DNA of 64,000 nucleotides, taken from Rhizaria sp. SCN 62-66 (taxonomy: Eukaryota; Rhizaria, unplaced). Both the position numbers and the translations under genes were made by a program. Below are positions 24,858-35,400 of the stretch, piece after piece. The stretch covers positions 1-64,000 of the forward strand of contig MEDY01000123.1 in NCBI GenBank assembly GCA_001724265.1, read 5' to 3'. The notes beneath the pieces were generated by a model, which did not search any database, was not told the origin of the DNA, and was given only the letters and a program-made list of their open reading frames with translations. Position 1 is the stretch's first letter. Each line of letters begins with the position of its first letter.

Positions 24858-27643
24858 TCACTGCTTGGTCTTGTTCTTAGCCGCCTCGGCCTCGGCCGCG
24901 GCCGCTGCCTCGACCGCTGCGGCGGCCTCGCCCTCCTTCATGGCGTCGCGGAACAGCCTGGCCTGCTCCTCGATGGCGCGGCGCACCTCCTCGGGCAGCT
25001 CGCCGAGCCGCTCGTCGTTGCCGGCCATGGCGGCGTCGCGCGCGGCGGCCTCCTTCTTGGCGTGCTCAGCGAAGAGCTTGCCGAAGAAGGCGCGCGTGGC
25101 GTCGACACGCCGCAGCACCTTGACCGCGGCGGCCGCCGAGGCTACGGCCTGCGTGGACATCATCGGGACCAGGTCGGCGAGCTCGCTGCCCATGAGCGTC
25201 GACACCACGTCCTCGTTGTCCACGCCCACGTCGCGCGCAGACGTGTTGCCCTGCCCGCCCAGCGCGCCCTTGCCCGCCGCGTCCGCCGGCTGCTGCTGCT
25301 GCTGCTGCTCCTGGGGCGACTGCTGCTGCTGCTGAGTGAAGAGCTGGCGCATCGACGCGTCGCGCTCTTCGGCCGCGCTGCTGCCGCGCTTGCCCTTCTT
25401 GCGGAACACCAGCACATCCTCCTCCTCTTCCTTCTCCTTTTCGGCCTCAGCCTCCTTGACAGCCTGGGCGACTAGGTCTACCTCGTCCGCGTCATCGACC
25501 ACGGCGGCGCCGAACTTGACGCGGTGCTGCGCGTGGAGCGCGGCGGCGGCGTCGGCGACGGCCTCAGCCGAGTTGAGCGGCGACTCGGGCTCCACGAAGC
25601 GCGTGTTGCGGTCCAGCCCCATGATCGACATGAGGTTTGCGTCCGTCACGGTGCCCGACCCGGCGAGCGCTTGCGCCTCGGCCTTGTACGCCTCCTTGAG
25701 CACCTGCACGTACGTCTCGCTGGCTTTGGGCGCGCGCGCGTTCTTGGGCAGCGCGACCTGCGCCACCGCGCGCAGCGTCTTGGACGCCTCGGACATGACG
25801 CCCATGAAGTTCTGCGGCGAATGGACCAGCGCAAACTTGGCGACCTCCTCGTACGTCGCGCAGGCCCCAGGGACCTGGAAGAGGTCGACATGGACCGAGG
25901 CCAGCGCGAGCATCACGTTGACCAGGTCCACGGCCGTCGCGTCGAGAGTCTCTTTGAGCGCGTCGGCCGGCAGCAGGTACAACCGCGTCAGGAAGCCAGG
26001 CGCCGCGCCGTGCGTTTGCGTCTAGAGAGGAGAGAGTCGAGGGCACAGCAAGAACAGACAAAACAAGAGGTAAACAAATCACCGTGAGCAAGTGAAAAAA
26101 AATTAACAAATGCTGACCAATACCATCGCATTCCCATCAATGAATAGTGCTTCTGCTGTCGGGACGTACGGGCGAGTTGAGCGCGGAGGCGAGCGGGAGC
26201 GTGACGGCGAGCGCGCGGCCCGGGTTAGCGTGCTGCGTGGCCAAGATGTCGATCAGCGAGCGGTACTCAAGCGCGATGGCCACCAGCGCGGCGCGCGCGT
26301 TGGCCCACTGGCGCTGCCGGTGCAGCAGCACGGCACCGCGGAACCGACAGCCCAGCGAGGTGCGGAACGCCGTCAGCGCGTCCGAGACGAGCTGCGCCGC
26401 GCGCTCGGAGTCGGCGGGCGCGAGCGGCAGCGTGGCATTGGCGCCGTTGGCCGTCGAGAGCCCGCGCGCGGCAGCGGCGTCGTCGGTGATGGCCTTGATG
26501 CCCGCCGAGGCGCGCGAGACGGCGGTGATGAAGACGGCGGCTGCGGCGTCGATCTCGGCCGCCGCGGGCGCCAGCGCGCCTGTCAGCTCGTAGGCCGTCG
26601 CGCACTCCATGTGCACCATGGCCACCTGCGCGGGCGACACGGACTACAGCAGGCAAAAAAAAGAAGCAACAGGAAACAAGAGACAATAAGGTGTAGTTCG
26701 ATCAAGTTGACGATTGCCAATATATCTCATGATTTACTCAACATTTAACAAGCACACACTTCGCAATACATCGATTCCAGTCCATTTGTGCTGGCTTTTG
26801 GTTGCGGCGTACCTGGTGACGCTTGAGCTCGGGCAGCAGCGGGAGGAAGATGTGCAGCGCGTCGTCGCAGCGGCCCTTGCGCGTCAGACACGAGCCCAGG
26901 TTGGCCATGGCCAGTGCGCGGTAGGGGGTCGTAGTCGCGATGTGCGCCGTCACTAGCGCGGCCTCGCGGAAGCACCGCTCGGCGGCGTCCAGGTCGGGCG
27001 CCGTGCCCAGCTGCAGCAGCTCCATGCCGCGCGTGTTGAGCTCGGACCAGCGCCGCGCCAGCGTCAGCGCGTCGAACTCCGTCTCCACCACGCCGTGCGC
27101 GCTCGCGCCCGTCGCGGCAGACACCGCCGCCGCGGCGGCCGCAGTCGCGTCGGCGCTAGCGCTGGGGGCGGCGGCGGCGGCTGCGGTCGAGAAGGGCGAG
27201 GAGGTGAAGAAGGCGGCCGAGGCGGTGGCGGTGGCCGTGGAGGCGGCGGAGGAGTTGGCCGTCGCAAACGAGTGCAAAGCAAAGGCGTGGCGGCGGAGGG
27301 CCGCGCGGCGCATGAAGCGGCGGGAGCGCGCGGCCAGCAGACTTGACGTAGAGCTCACCGACACATCGGCAGAGGCAGAGGCAGCGGCTGAGGCGGTGGT
27401 AGAAAGCGATGCGGAGGGGATCGTGGCGAGAGGACTCAGCAGCGATGAGATGTTCGTCGTGGCCGTCGCAGAGCGCGCGCGCGCGGCCGCCGCGGACGAG
27501 TACGCAGCGCACGGCGCGGCGGCGACGACGGCAGAGACGGATGATGACACAGCAGCAGTGGTCTTGACTGTGGCAGCGACCGTGGCGGCGACGGGGGACG
27601 CAACGCGGCTCGTGCGCGATACAGCGCGGGCAAAGCGGTGCAT
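24858..27643 (-). CDS. TPR-like protein with mitochondrial-type N-terminus
   Basis: Three exons: 27643-26813, 26643-26170, 26021-24858. Introns are 169 nt (GTACGC...TAG) and 148 nt (GTACGT...TAG), both phase 0; 822 residues; stop TGA. The chosen start (27643) gives MHRFARAVSRTSRVASPVAA, rich in Arg/Ser/Ala and free of acidic residues for its first 60 residues, as expected of a mitochondrial presequence. Residues about 200-480 contain TPR-like helical pairs (LGTAPDLDAAERCFREAALV; ALAMANLGSCLTRKGRCDDA; MVHMECATAYELTGALAPAA). The C-terminal third is charged and helical with a KEKEEEEDVLVFRKKGKRG stretch and poly-Gln. I do not recognise a named family. The reading frame stays open upstream of 27643, but composition there is AT-rich. 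Targeting and TPR calls are inferences from sequence character. Confidence 0.68.
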
Positions 27644-28105
27644 GACTCCCGGTGGTCTAAATGTGGGGGTATGAGACGTCGTTGAGGAGCGAGCAGAGGT
27701 AGGTAATGAGTGGTGTTCAAAGAGCAGTGCGGACTTCAGCGTGTGAAGTACAAAACAAGGCATATCATCGTTATAATGAATCACTTTAGAGATGCGGTAA
27801 AATAAAAATGTACAAAAGTGACACTGAATATAATATTTGCAATTGATGTTGGCAATGACGGAAGAATACTGTCGAGTGCGAGGATACAATGGTCGACTCT
27901 GGATGTTTCCAGTCAAGAGCGAGAGCGATCTGCCTGACTGCTCAAGACCCTCGTGGAACTCAGTCACAGTCACCCATATATCGAAGTACAGAGATAAATA
28001 TACCGATATGCAGATGCAATCTACAACAATATACTCGTTTTTAAATACGATTTCTCACAATCCCTTCTTAACCTCTTGAAACGACCCATTTCTGTCTGTA
28101 GCTCG
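27644..28105. other. Divergent promoter region
   Basis: 462 AT-rich bases between the TPR gene start (minus) and the small helical gene start (plus). No gene recognised. Confidence 0.55.
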
Positions 28106-28472
28106 ATGAGCACCCAGGGCATCGACGCTGCCTACGCGCGTCTCAACGCATCTATGGAGGGCCTCTCGCGCGGTATGGACGGCCTCGCCGTCAGTGCGGG
28201 CAAGTTGCAGGCGATTCATGAAAATGAGAAGCACATGGCGGTCACTTTCAGCTCCCTGTACGTCTCCCAGCTAACTGCCCGAAGTATGCAACTCTCTAAC
28301 GGCTACTTTCTCTCGCCACTCACACTCTGACCATGCCTCTCACTCTTGCTCATTTCTTATTTGTCTCCGCAGATTTTCCTCCCTGCCCAACCTGCACGAG
28401 TGGATCCAGGCCGAGGAAGCCGGCTCCGCGGCCGCTGCCGGCGCCGGCGCTGCCTCTGCCTCGGCTCAGTGA
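28106..28472 (+). CDS. Small helical protein, DASH Dad1/Dad2-like candidate
   Basis: Two exons, 28106-28257 and 28373-28472, with a 115-nt intron (GTACGT...CAG, phase 2); 83 residues, stop TGA. Splicing joins HMAVTFSSL to FSSLPNLHEWIQ. Residues 8-62 form one amphipathic helix or coiled coil (YARLNASMEGLSRGMDGLAV, KLQAIHENEKHMAVTFSSLF), followed by an Ala/Gly tail. Size and pattern recall short DASH-complex subunits such as Dad1 and Dad2, which build the microtubule ring at kinetochores in fungi and several protist groups. The match is by eye and short; a BLOC-1/BORC-type subunit is an alternative. The gene model itself is good: both splice sites fit the window's consensus and coding composition switches at the junctions. 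Confidence 0.6.
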
Positions 28473-28564
28473 GCCACATTCATGTCAAATTTGGCATAAC
28501 ACTGCCTCTCGCGGCGTTGACATCGACGTTACCAAGATTCATTTGCTACATAGTTTTCCCTCTC

Positions 28565-28570
28565 AATAAA
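28565..28570 (+). promoter_or_regulatory. AATAAA polyadenylation-type signal
   Basis: AATAAA 93 bases after the stop of the small helical gene, in the 241-base convergent spacer shared with the kinase gene. Position fits a 3' end signal; not otherwise tested. Confidence 0.4.
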
Positions 28571-28713
28571 TACTGTTTATTTCCTTTGTAAATTGTCCTA
28601 TATATGCGTTTCTGTCTATATATTGCGGTATTAATTTCTACGTCCCTAGGTGCTAGTTGTGTGTCAAGCGATTTGCTTAGGTTCTTATGAGTGCGAGTTT
28701 TGGGGCTCAGTGT

Positions 28714-31464
28714 TTAATACAGGTCCATCTCGTCCCGACTCCACCCCCACTCGCGATCACGGCGCAATTCTTCGCCGTCGCTGTCAAACCCACTGTTTTC
28801 CGCAGCGTCACCATCATCATGATTATCATTGGAGTCGTTGTCATCGTCATCATCATCAGACCAACAGCTCTTAAACTCTTCCACACCCACACAGCTGCTG
28901 CTTCCACGACTGGCGGTCAAGCCGCTGTCTTGCCGCCGTCGCATTTCCTGCATTCGTGTCGCAATAGCGACCGCCCTCTCGACCGCGGCCGCGACCCCCG
29001 CCTCATCCGCGGCCACGGGCGCCTCATCAGTCCAGCAGGGATGGTTCAGTGCGGCGCGGGCGCTGGGCCGCAAACGAGGGTCAGGGCTCAGCAGCGCGCG
29101 CAGCAGCGCCAGCGCCCGCGGGCCCAGCGGGGGCTACTGAGACTGAGACTGAGACTGTAGCTGAGGCTGTAGCTGAGGCTGGGGCTGCGACTGTGACTCT
29201 AAAGGACTGGACACATGACTGTGACTTGTGAGTGTGGGGTTAAACGTCGCGGGAGTAACAGCCTTGAGCAGGGCTTGCGTGAAACGGCTCTCATGGTCAT
29301 CATTCTCATTCGTAATCTCAATGAGACTGTCCGTCGCGCTCGAGCTGGCGCCGCCAGCCACAGCCACGGGAGCTACTGCATCATCACTGTCACCAGCTTT
29401 AGTCTTCGCTTTGGCAGCCTTCGCTCCAGCTTTAGCTGCTGCTGTGGCCCTGGCCGCCGCCAGCACCATCTCGACGGCGACCGCCATGCCGGAGCTTTCT
29501 TCGCAGATTGGGCCCGTCTGTGCGCCCGCGAGCGACTGCGCCCCCGACTCGGAGTGCCGCGACTGCTGCTGCGGCGCTTGCTGCGCCGGCACCGCCAGGT
29601 CCCCGGTGAGCGCGACTATCCGCTGCAGCTGCCGCCATTCGGTGTCCGCGCGCATCAGGGGCCGGCCGCCGCGCAGGAGTTCGGCCCACACGCAGCCCGC
29701 GGCCCAGAGGTCCACCGCACAGCGGCCGTGAGCAGCTGCGTCAGAGCCCGCGGCGTAGTCCGCGGCCGCGTCAGCGGCAGCGTCAGCCTCCGCGTCAGAG
29801 TGACTGTGGACAGGGAAGTCTGAGTGACCGTGGGCAGCCGAGCCGGCGGGGACGGTGCGCGGGTGAGCGACGCACGGGGAGGCGAGGGGATGGGGCGCCA
29901 GGGACGGCAACAGCAGCTCCGGGGGCCGGTACCACAGCGTGACCGCGGGCAGCGTGACCGCGGGCAACGTTACCGTGTGCGCGCTGACGGGCACTGCATC
30001 GCCCTTGCCCACAGCCACCGCGCCGTCGTCGCGCACGGCCCGCGCCCCGCCCCAGTCCGCGAGCTTGGCGGCGCCGGCGCGCGCGACGAGCAGATTGTAG
30101 GGCTTGACGTCCCAGTGCGCAAGGCCGTGGGCGTGGGCGTGGACCAACGCGCGCAGCAGCTGCCGCACGAGGCCCTTGGCCACGGCCCCGGGGCTGGGCG
30201 CGGCGGGGAGACCGGTGAACAGCGCAGTGTCGCAGCGATCGGCCTCGCGCGCCGTGACAGTGCTCTCGACCGCGCAGTCCACCGAGTTAACCGACAGCGT
30301 GCTTGGTGCGAGCGCGAGAGTGCGGACGAGAGTCGCCGCGTCGGTGGCGCACGACTCGAGGCACAGGAACACCGAGCCGGGCCGGGGGCGGAAGGCCCGG
30401 CTGCGCTTGAGCTCACTGGGGCTGTGAAAGACACCGGGCTAGAGATCGCGAGCGACCGTCGCAGTGAACGTCGCATCCCCGTTATCTCCGTCATAAGTGT
30501 TGTTGATCTGGCTGATGGTGTCGCGCTTGGCACCATTAGTCACAAACTCGTGTTTGTCAAGATAAATACAGCCAATACCGGGGGCAGCCTCCATAGCAGC
30601 ATCTGTCTCGTCATTGCCGCTCTCCAGTGCGCCAGAGTCATTTTGGGCTCCATCGTTGTCAGCGTCGCTGTCGCTCCATTCGCTCCCATCTACCGCGCTC
30701 GAGCTCGTGTCCGTCTGCGCGTCCGGAGCCGCATCTGGGACGACGAGCGCGCCCAGTCGCACGATGTTCGGGTGCGGCGCCAGAAGCCGCAGCACGGCGG
30801 CCTCCCTGACGGCCGCTGCGCACAGCCCGTTGCTGTCATCGCGACGGTGACCGTGACTGTGACTGTAGCTCTGGCTATCGACAGCTGCGTCGCGATTGCT
30901 GCTGTCATTGCTATCCCCGACAGCCGTGTTGCTGACTGTTTTGTTGTCGTTGTTGCTCATGTCCAAAGGCAGCGTCACAGCACCCACTTTGAGCGCTGTC
31001 TTTGCAGCCGCCACCGCCTCAGCGCGCTAGTCGTCACCAGACCGCGTGAGAAATGAAGCCGCAATGCCCAGTATGCCCATGCCGCCGCCGCCGCCAGTAT
31101 CACCGCGGCCGTCTCCGTAGTCCGCCTCTGTCTCGTCCAGCACGCGCTTGAGAGCGTAGACGCGGCCAGTGGCGCGGAGGCGCGCGCGCGTCACTTCACC
31201 GTACGTGCCAGCGGCGATGAGGTGCATGAAGCGGAACCGCGAGAGCGGGACCACCGGGATAAAGAGCGCAGTCGCCGTCGGCTCATTGTTGGCAACTGCA
31301 TTGGCACTGCATGCGTTAGCTGATGATGGTAAAGCTGGTGGAACAGCATCCCGGTCGCTGCGGTCGCGCGCGGTGCGCCAAGAGTTTTCCGTTGCCGCTT
31401 CTATCGTGACAGCATGCACGGTGCGGGTCTTCTAATCGAGGTTTGTGGCTGTGAAGCGGTCCAT
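28714..31464 (-). CDS. CMGC-like protein kinase read through four in-frame TAG codons
   Basis: One 917-codon frame, ATG 31464 to TAA 28714, with TAG at codons 11 (31432-31434), 146 (31027-31029), 342 (30439-30441) and 777 (29134-29136). Kinase elements lie on both sides of three of these TAGs: AAGTYGEV loop (84-90), ALKRV with K106, helix-C VREAAVL, PHPNIVRLG, catalytic loop HWDVKPYNLL (450-459), DWGG (470-473), VTLWYRPPELL, DLWAAGCVWAELL, and after codon 777 the subdomain XI segment LLSPDPRLRPSARAALNHP. WYRPPE and the overall pattern suit a CDK-like CMGC kinase. The HRD arginine is Trp and DFG is DWG, so activity or regulation may be altered. Low-complexity Asp/Ser/Asn insertions follow the ATP lysine. 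A further 5' exon is possible: an acceptor-like site (TTCCAG) lies about 36 bases upstream of the ATG with open frame between. Confidence 0.8.
29935..29975 (-). repeat. 15-bp tandem repeat in kinase activation segment
   Basis: Two perfect and one diverged copy of a 15-bp unit encode VTLPA-VTLPA-VTLWYRPPE. The repeat sits directly before the WYRPPE motif, so it lengthens the activation segment of the kinase. Confidence 0.85.
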
Positions 31465-32430
31465 CGCGACCACTGGGTCAGACTGGGGGCGTTGCAGAAC
31501 CTGGAAGAGAAGCAAGACAGACACGTTAAAAAGTACAATTACGATGGACTACATAAAGTAAGCATAGACGTCGTTCGGTAGAACAGTAAAACATTTAACG
31601 ATCAGGATATGTCAGGGTGGATGTGACAAGTGGGCTGGCGAACACAGATTTTTGTTTGTGGTGGCATATACAGTTCCGAAAAAAGAGTCGGGCCGCAAAG
31701 TGAAGCACGCCCGTCGCCAAAGAGCCGGGTCCGGTCCGGTTCGTTTTGTTAAACTGCAGTTACTGCTTTGCCGGTCACGGGGAACATATTTCTGGTAATG
31801 TACGCCACTGAACGTGTACATTTGTCACTTTCCTTTAAGTGGGCGCGCTGATGGGCTGCATGCGTCGTGTAAGTATCCATTTGGCGACGCCTGCATCGTC
31901 CCGGACAGTTGTCGAGGCATCTCTTGCGTCGATAGATCCGGTTCGATGCCCTTGCTCGTTTGCTTCTTAAATACGCCGGATTTATCAACAAGTTGTTGTT
32001 TTCTAGCATTAACAATGCTTATTTATCCTGTTCATATTCGTCTATGGTGCTCCCGAGCGCTTTGAGCAGTGACCACAAGTTGTTCGACCAACAACGTGCG
32101 AGCTCCAGCCGTCGACAGAGCATCAGAGAGACCAAAAAGGTTGTTGCCGTTTGAAACCGACGATATGCTCTTCACACCTCTGGAGACTTGCGACAGGCCA
32201 GTGCATGTCTCCCTGATTGGCCTCTCCTTCACCCACAAAACGGGCTTTTTGACACCTTCGCAACAAGCCCCCTCCTCAAACGGCGTCCTTTGAACTCTTT
32301 GCATAAGACCCACGCAGCATGTCTTGCCTTCCGTCCAGTGCTCTGGGGCTCTGATGACATAAATTTTTCACACTTAAATTTCTATTCCTTTGCTTTTTTT
32401 TCCTTGTGCCGCTTAGCTTCACTCTCTTTG
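31465..32430. other. Divergent promoter region
   Basis: 966 bases between the kinase start (minus) and the glutamate kinase start (plus). 32380-32430 is strongly pyrimidine-rich. A possible 5' coding exon of the kinase could lie here (minus strand, ending near 31813 at a GTACAT donor); too weak to annotate. No tRNA found. Confidence 0.5.
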
Positions 32431-35400
32431 ATGAGTAGCTCCTCCAAGGACACGGCCCCTGACCCGACCCAGCCTGCCGCTGTCCCCACCGTCGCCCCCA
32501 GCGCCTCGGCCTCTCTTTCCGCTGCCCCTGCGGCGCACCTGGCGTCAGGCGAGTCTGTTAAGTCAATGCGCCGTAGCTCTTCCCAGCAGAACATCGCCGG
32601 CGGCGGCAACAGCGGCGGCAAGGCCTCTGCCTCAACTTCGGCCGTGCCCTCGCGCACCGGCTCCCCCCACCTCAACAACAGCACCAGCGGCGGCCACAGC
32701 GGCGGTAGCGGCCACCACGGCGGCAGCCACGGCGCGTCGACGCTGGTGCGCGAGGTGGCTGTGCGGCCGCTGGGCCTTGAGGTCGGCAAGACGGTCCCCA
32801 CGGCGCACTTCGAGTACACGTTTAAGAGCGACCGGCGCCACGCGCAGCAGCAGCAGCGCGACTCGCTGCAGCAGCAGCACGAGGCGCAGCTCCACCTTGC
32901 CGCCGAGCACGCGCAGTCGCAGGCACAGGCACAGGCCGCCGCCGCCGCCGCGGCCGCGCACGCGCACGCGCTGGCCATCGCGCGCCGCGTCGCCGGCAGC
33001 ACCCCTCCGCCCACGCACTCGCACGCGCACGCGCACGGCTTCAGCAGCGGCCGCGGGACGCCCCCGCTGCCGCCCTCGGTCACCGGGCTTGCACTCTCGG
33101 CCGCGGCGGGCGCGACCACGGCCGTGCTGTCGGGTGCACGCGCCGCAACGCCCCCGCACTCGCCGACGGTGCCCACCGCGGCCGACCCCGACGTCATCGC
33201 CGCCGCCGCCGCCGCGGCTGGGGGCGACGCGGGCGGGCTTGGCGCCGCGGCCGCGCCAGAGGAGGTTGCCGCAGCGGCCGCCATGTTTGCCAACGCGGCC
33301 GCCGCCGCTGCCGCCGCCGCCGCCGCCGCGGCGTCGCCCGCGCTCTCGTACCGCTCCGGCTCTGCCGGCACCGCGCCCGCGCTGCACGTGCCCGGCCACG
33401 GCCACGGCGGCCACGGCTACAGCCACAGCCACGGGTACTCCCAGGGGTTCTCGTTCAACACGGCCGGCATGAGCAACAGCAACAGCGTCAGCGGCAACGG
33501 CGTCTTGCCGGGCAGCAGCAGCAGCTGCGGGCTGACCGTGCCGACTGTGCTGCGCTCCCCGGTCCCGCTGCCGTCGTCCACGGCCGCTGCGGCCGCGCTG
33601 GCCGCCGCGGCCGCCGCGTCGGGCTCGGCGCCCAGCGCTGCCTACGACGCCGTGGCCGCCGCCGTGGCCGCCGCCGTTGCCGACGCCGCCGATGCTAACT
33701 CCGGCAAGACCGCCTCTGGCGCCGCCTCTTGCAGCGCTGGCCCTGCCACTGCGGGCGCCGCCGGCGCGGGCCATGGCAGCGGCACCGTGGACACGGCGGT
33801 GCTGGTGCAGGCGCTGATGCGCACGCTCGCCCAGCAGGGCCTGCTGTCCCCGCCCTCGGGCGGCGCGCCCGGCGCCGCCGGCGTCGGCGGCAGCGACGGC
33901 GGGGCGCTCCACATGCTCCCCACGTGCTCCACGCCCGGGCTGCCCGACGCGACCGGCAACGCGGTTGCTGCCGCCGCGGCCAGCGCTGCCGCGGCCGCCG
34001 CCGTGGCCGCGCACACCGCCGGCGCCGCGGGCGTGGGCGCGGCGGCCCCATCGCTGCCGCCGCTGCCGCGCACGGCCACGCCCACGCCCAGCTCTCCCAG
34101 CGTTGCGCCCGGCACGCCGCCCTCCTCGGGCTACTCTGCGGCGCACGCCGCGGCTGCTGCTGCGCAGTCTGGCGTCGCGGCCGCGGCGACGGGCTCGGCA
34201 TCCTCCCAGCCTGCCGCGCCCGCCGCCGCCGCCGCCGCTGCTGCTGCCGCTGCTGCATCGTCGAGCGTTGCTGGCGCTGCAGGCAATGCGTCTGCAGCTG
34301 CTGCCGCCGCTGCCGCTGCTGCGAGCGCCGCCGCGGCCGCAGCATCGCGGCGCCCGCTGGTGGTGTTCAAGATCGGCTCGAGCAGCATCAGCAACAGTGA
34401 GGGCCGTCTCTCGTTGAACCTGCTGTCGTCGTTCGTGGAGATGGTGTGCGACATGCGCCGCGACGGCTACGACGTTGTCATCATCACCTCTGGCGCCGTC
34501 TCCGTCGGCTGCCAGCGCCTCGGCTTGCGCGAGCGCCCCAAGCACGTCGTGACGAAGCAGGCCGTGGCGGCCGTGGGGCAGGGCCGGCTGATGCGGCTGT
34601 ACGACGACCTCTTCTCGCTGCTGGGCCAGCCCATCGCGCAGCTGCTGCTGTCGCGCGAGAACCTGGCGCAAGAGCACCACTACCTCAACGCGCTCAACAC
34701 CTTCCGCGAGCTGCTGCGCATGGGCATCGTGCCCGTCGTCAACGAGAACGACACGGTCGCCGTGCAGGAGCTGCGCTTCGGCGACAACGACACGCTCTCT
34801 GCGCTCGTCGCCGCCATCGTGCAGGCCAACTGGCTCTTCCTGCTGACCGACGTCGACGCGCTCTACACGGCGAACCCGCGCACGGACCCCAGCGCGCGCG
34901 CCGTGCGCGTGGTGCCTGACGTCAACGCGCTCTCTGTCGACACCGGCGACGGCGGTGCGCTCTCTGGCAAGTGGGGCACGGGCGGCATGGCCACCAAGCT
35001 GCAGGCGGCATCGATCGCCACGGCCGCGGGCGTGCGCACCGCCGTGTGCTCCACCGAGCGCCTGGGCGACATCAAGCGCATGCTGGCGGGGCACACCGAC
35101 GTGGGCACGCAATTCGTGCCCGCGCCCGTGGTGCTTTCGGGCCGCAAGAAGTGGATCGCCATCGGCCTCGCACCCGTCGGCAACGTCACCATCGACGACG
35201 GCGCCATCGAGGGTGTCGTCAAGAAGCGTTCGCTCTTCGCTGCTGGCATCTGCACCGTCGTCGGCAAGTTTCCCGCCAACTCGGCCGTCCGCATCCTCGC
35301 CCGCAACGGCGCCGAGATCGGCCGCGGCCTGACTTTGTACTCGTCGCGCGAGCTGAACCTGATTAAGGGGCTGCACTCGGACTCGTACGCGCAGCGCCTG

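Noticed and set aside
28714-31464. Selenocysteine or pyrrolysine at TAG
   Set aside because: Selenocysteine uses UGA; pyrrolysine is known from prokaryotes and a few host-linked systems, and contexts here are non-catalytic low-complexity or helix positions.
31485-31820. Extra first exon of the kinase (MYTFSG then GTACAT donor)
   Set aside because: Only six codons, a non-consensus donor and an intron longer than others here; kept as a remark, not annotated.
31925-31950. GGTTCGATGCC as a tRNA B box
   Set aside because: The flanks do not form a T-arm or acceptor stem and no A box lies at the right distance. I found no tRNA, including no CUA tRNA, in the window.
32188-32430. N-terminal extension of glutamate kinase from 32188
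   Set aside because: Begins at a non-ATG codon and has leader-like composition; ATG at 32431 fits better.
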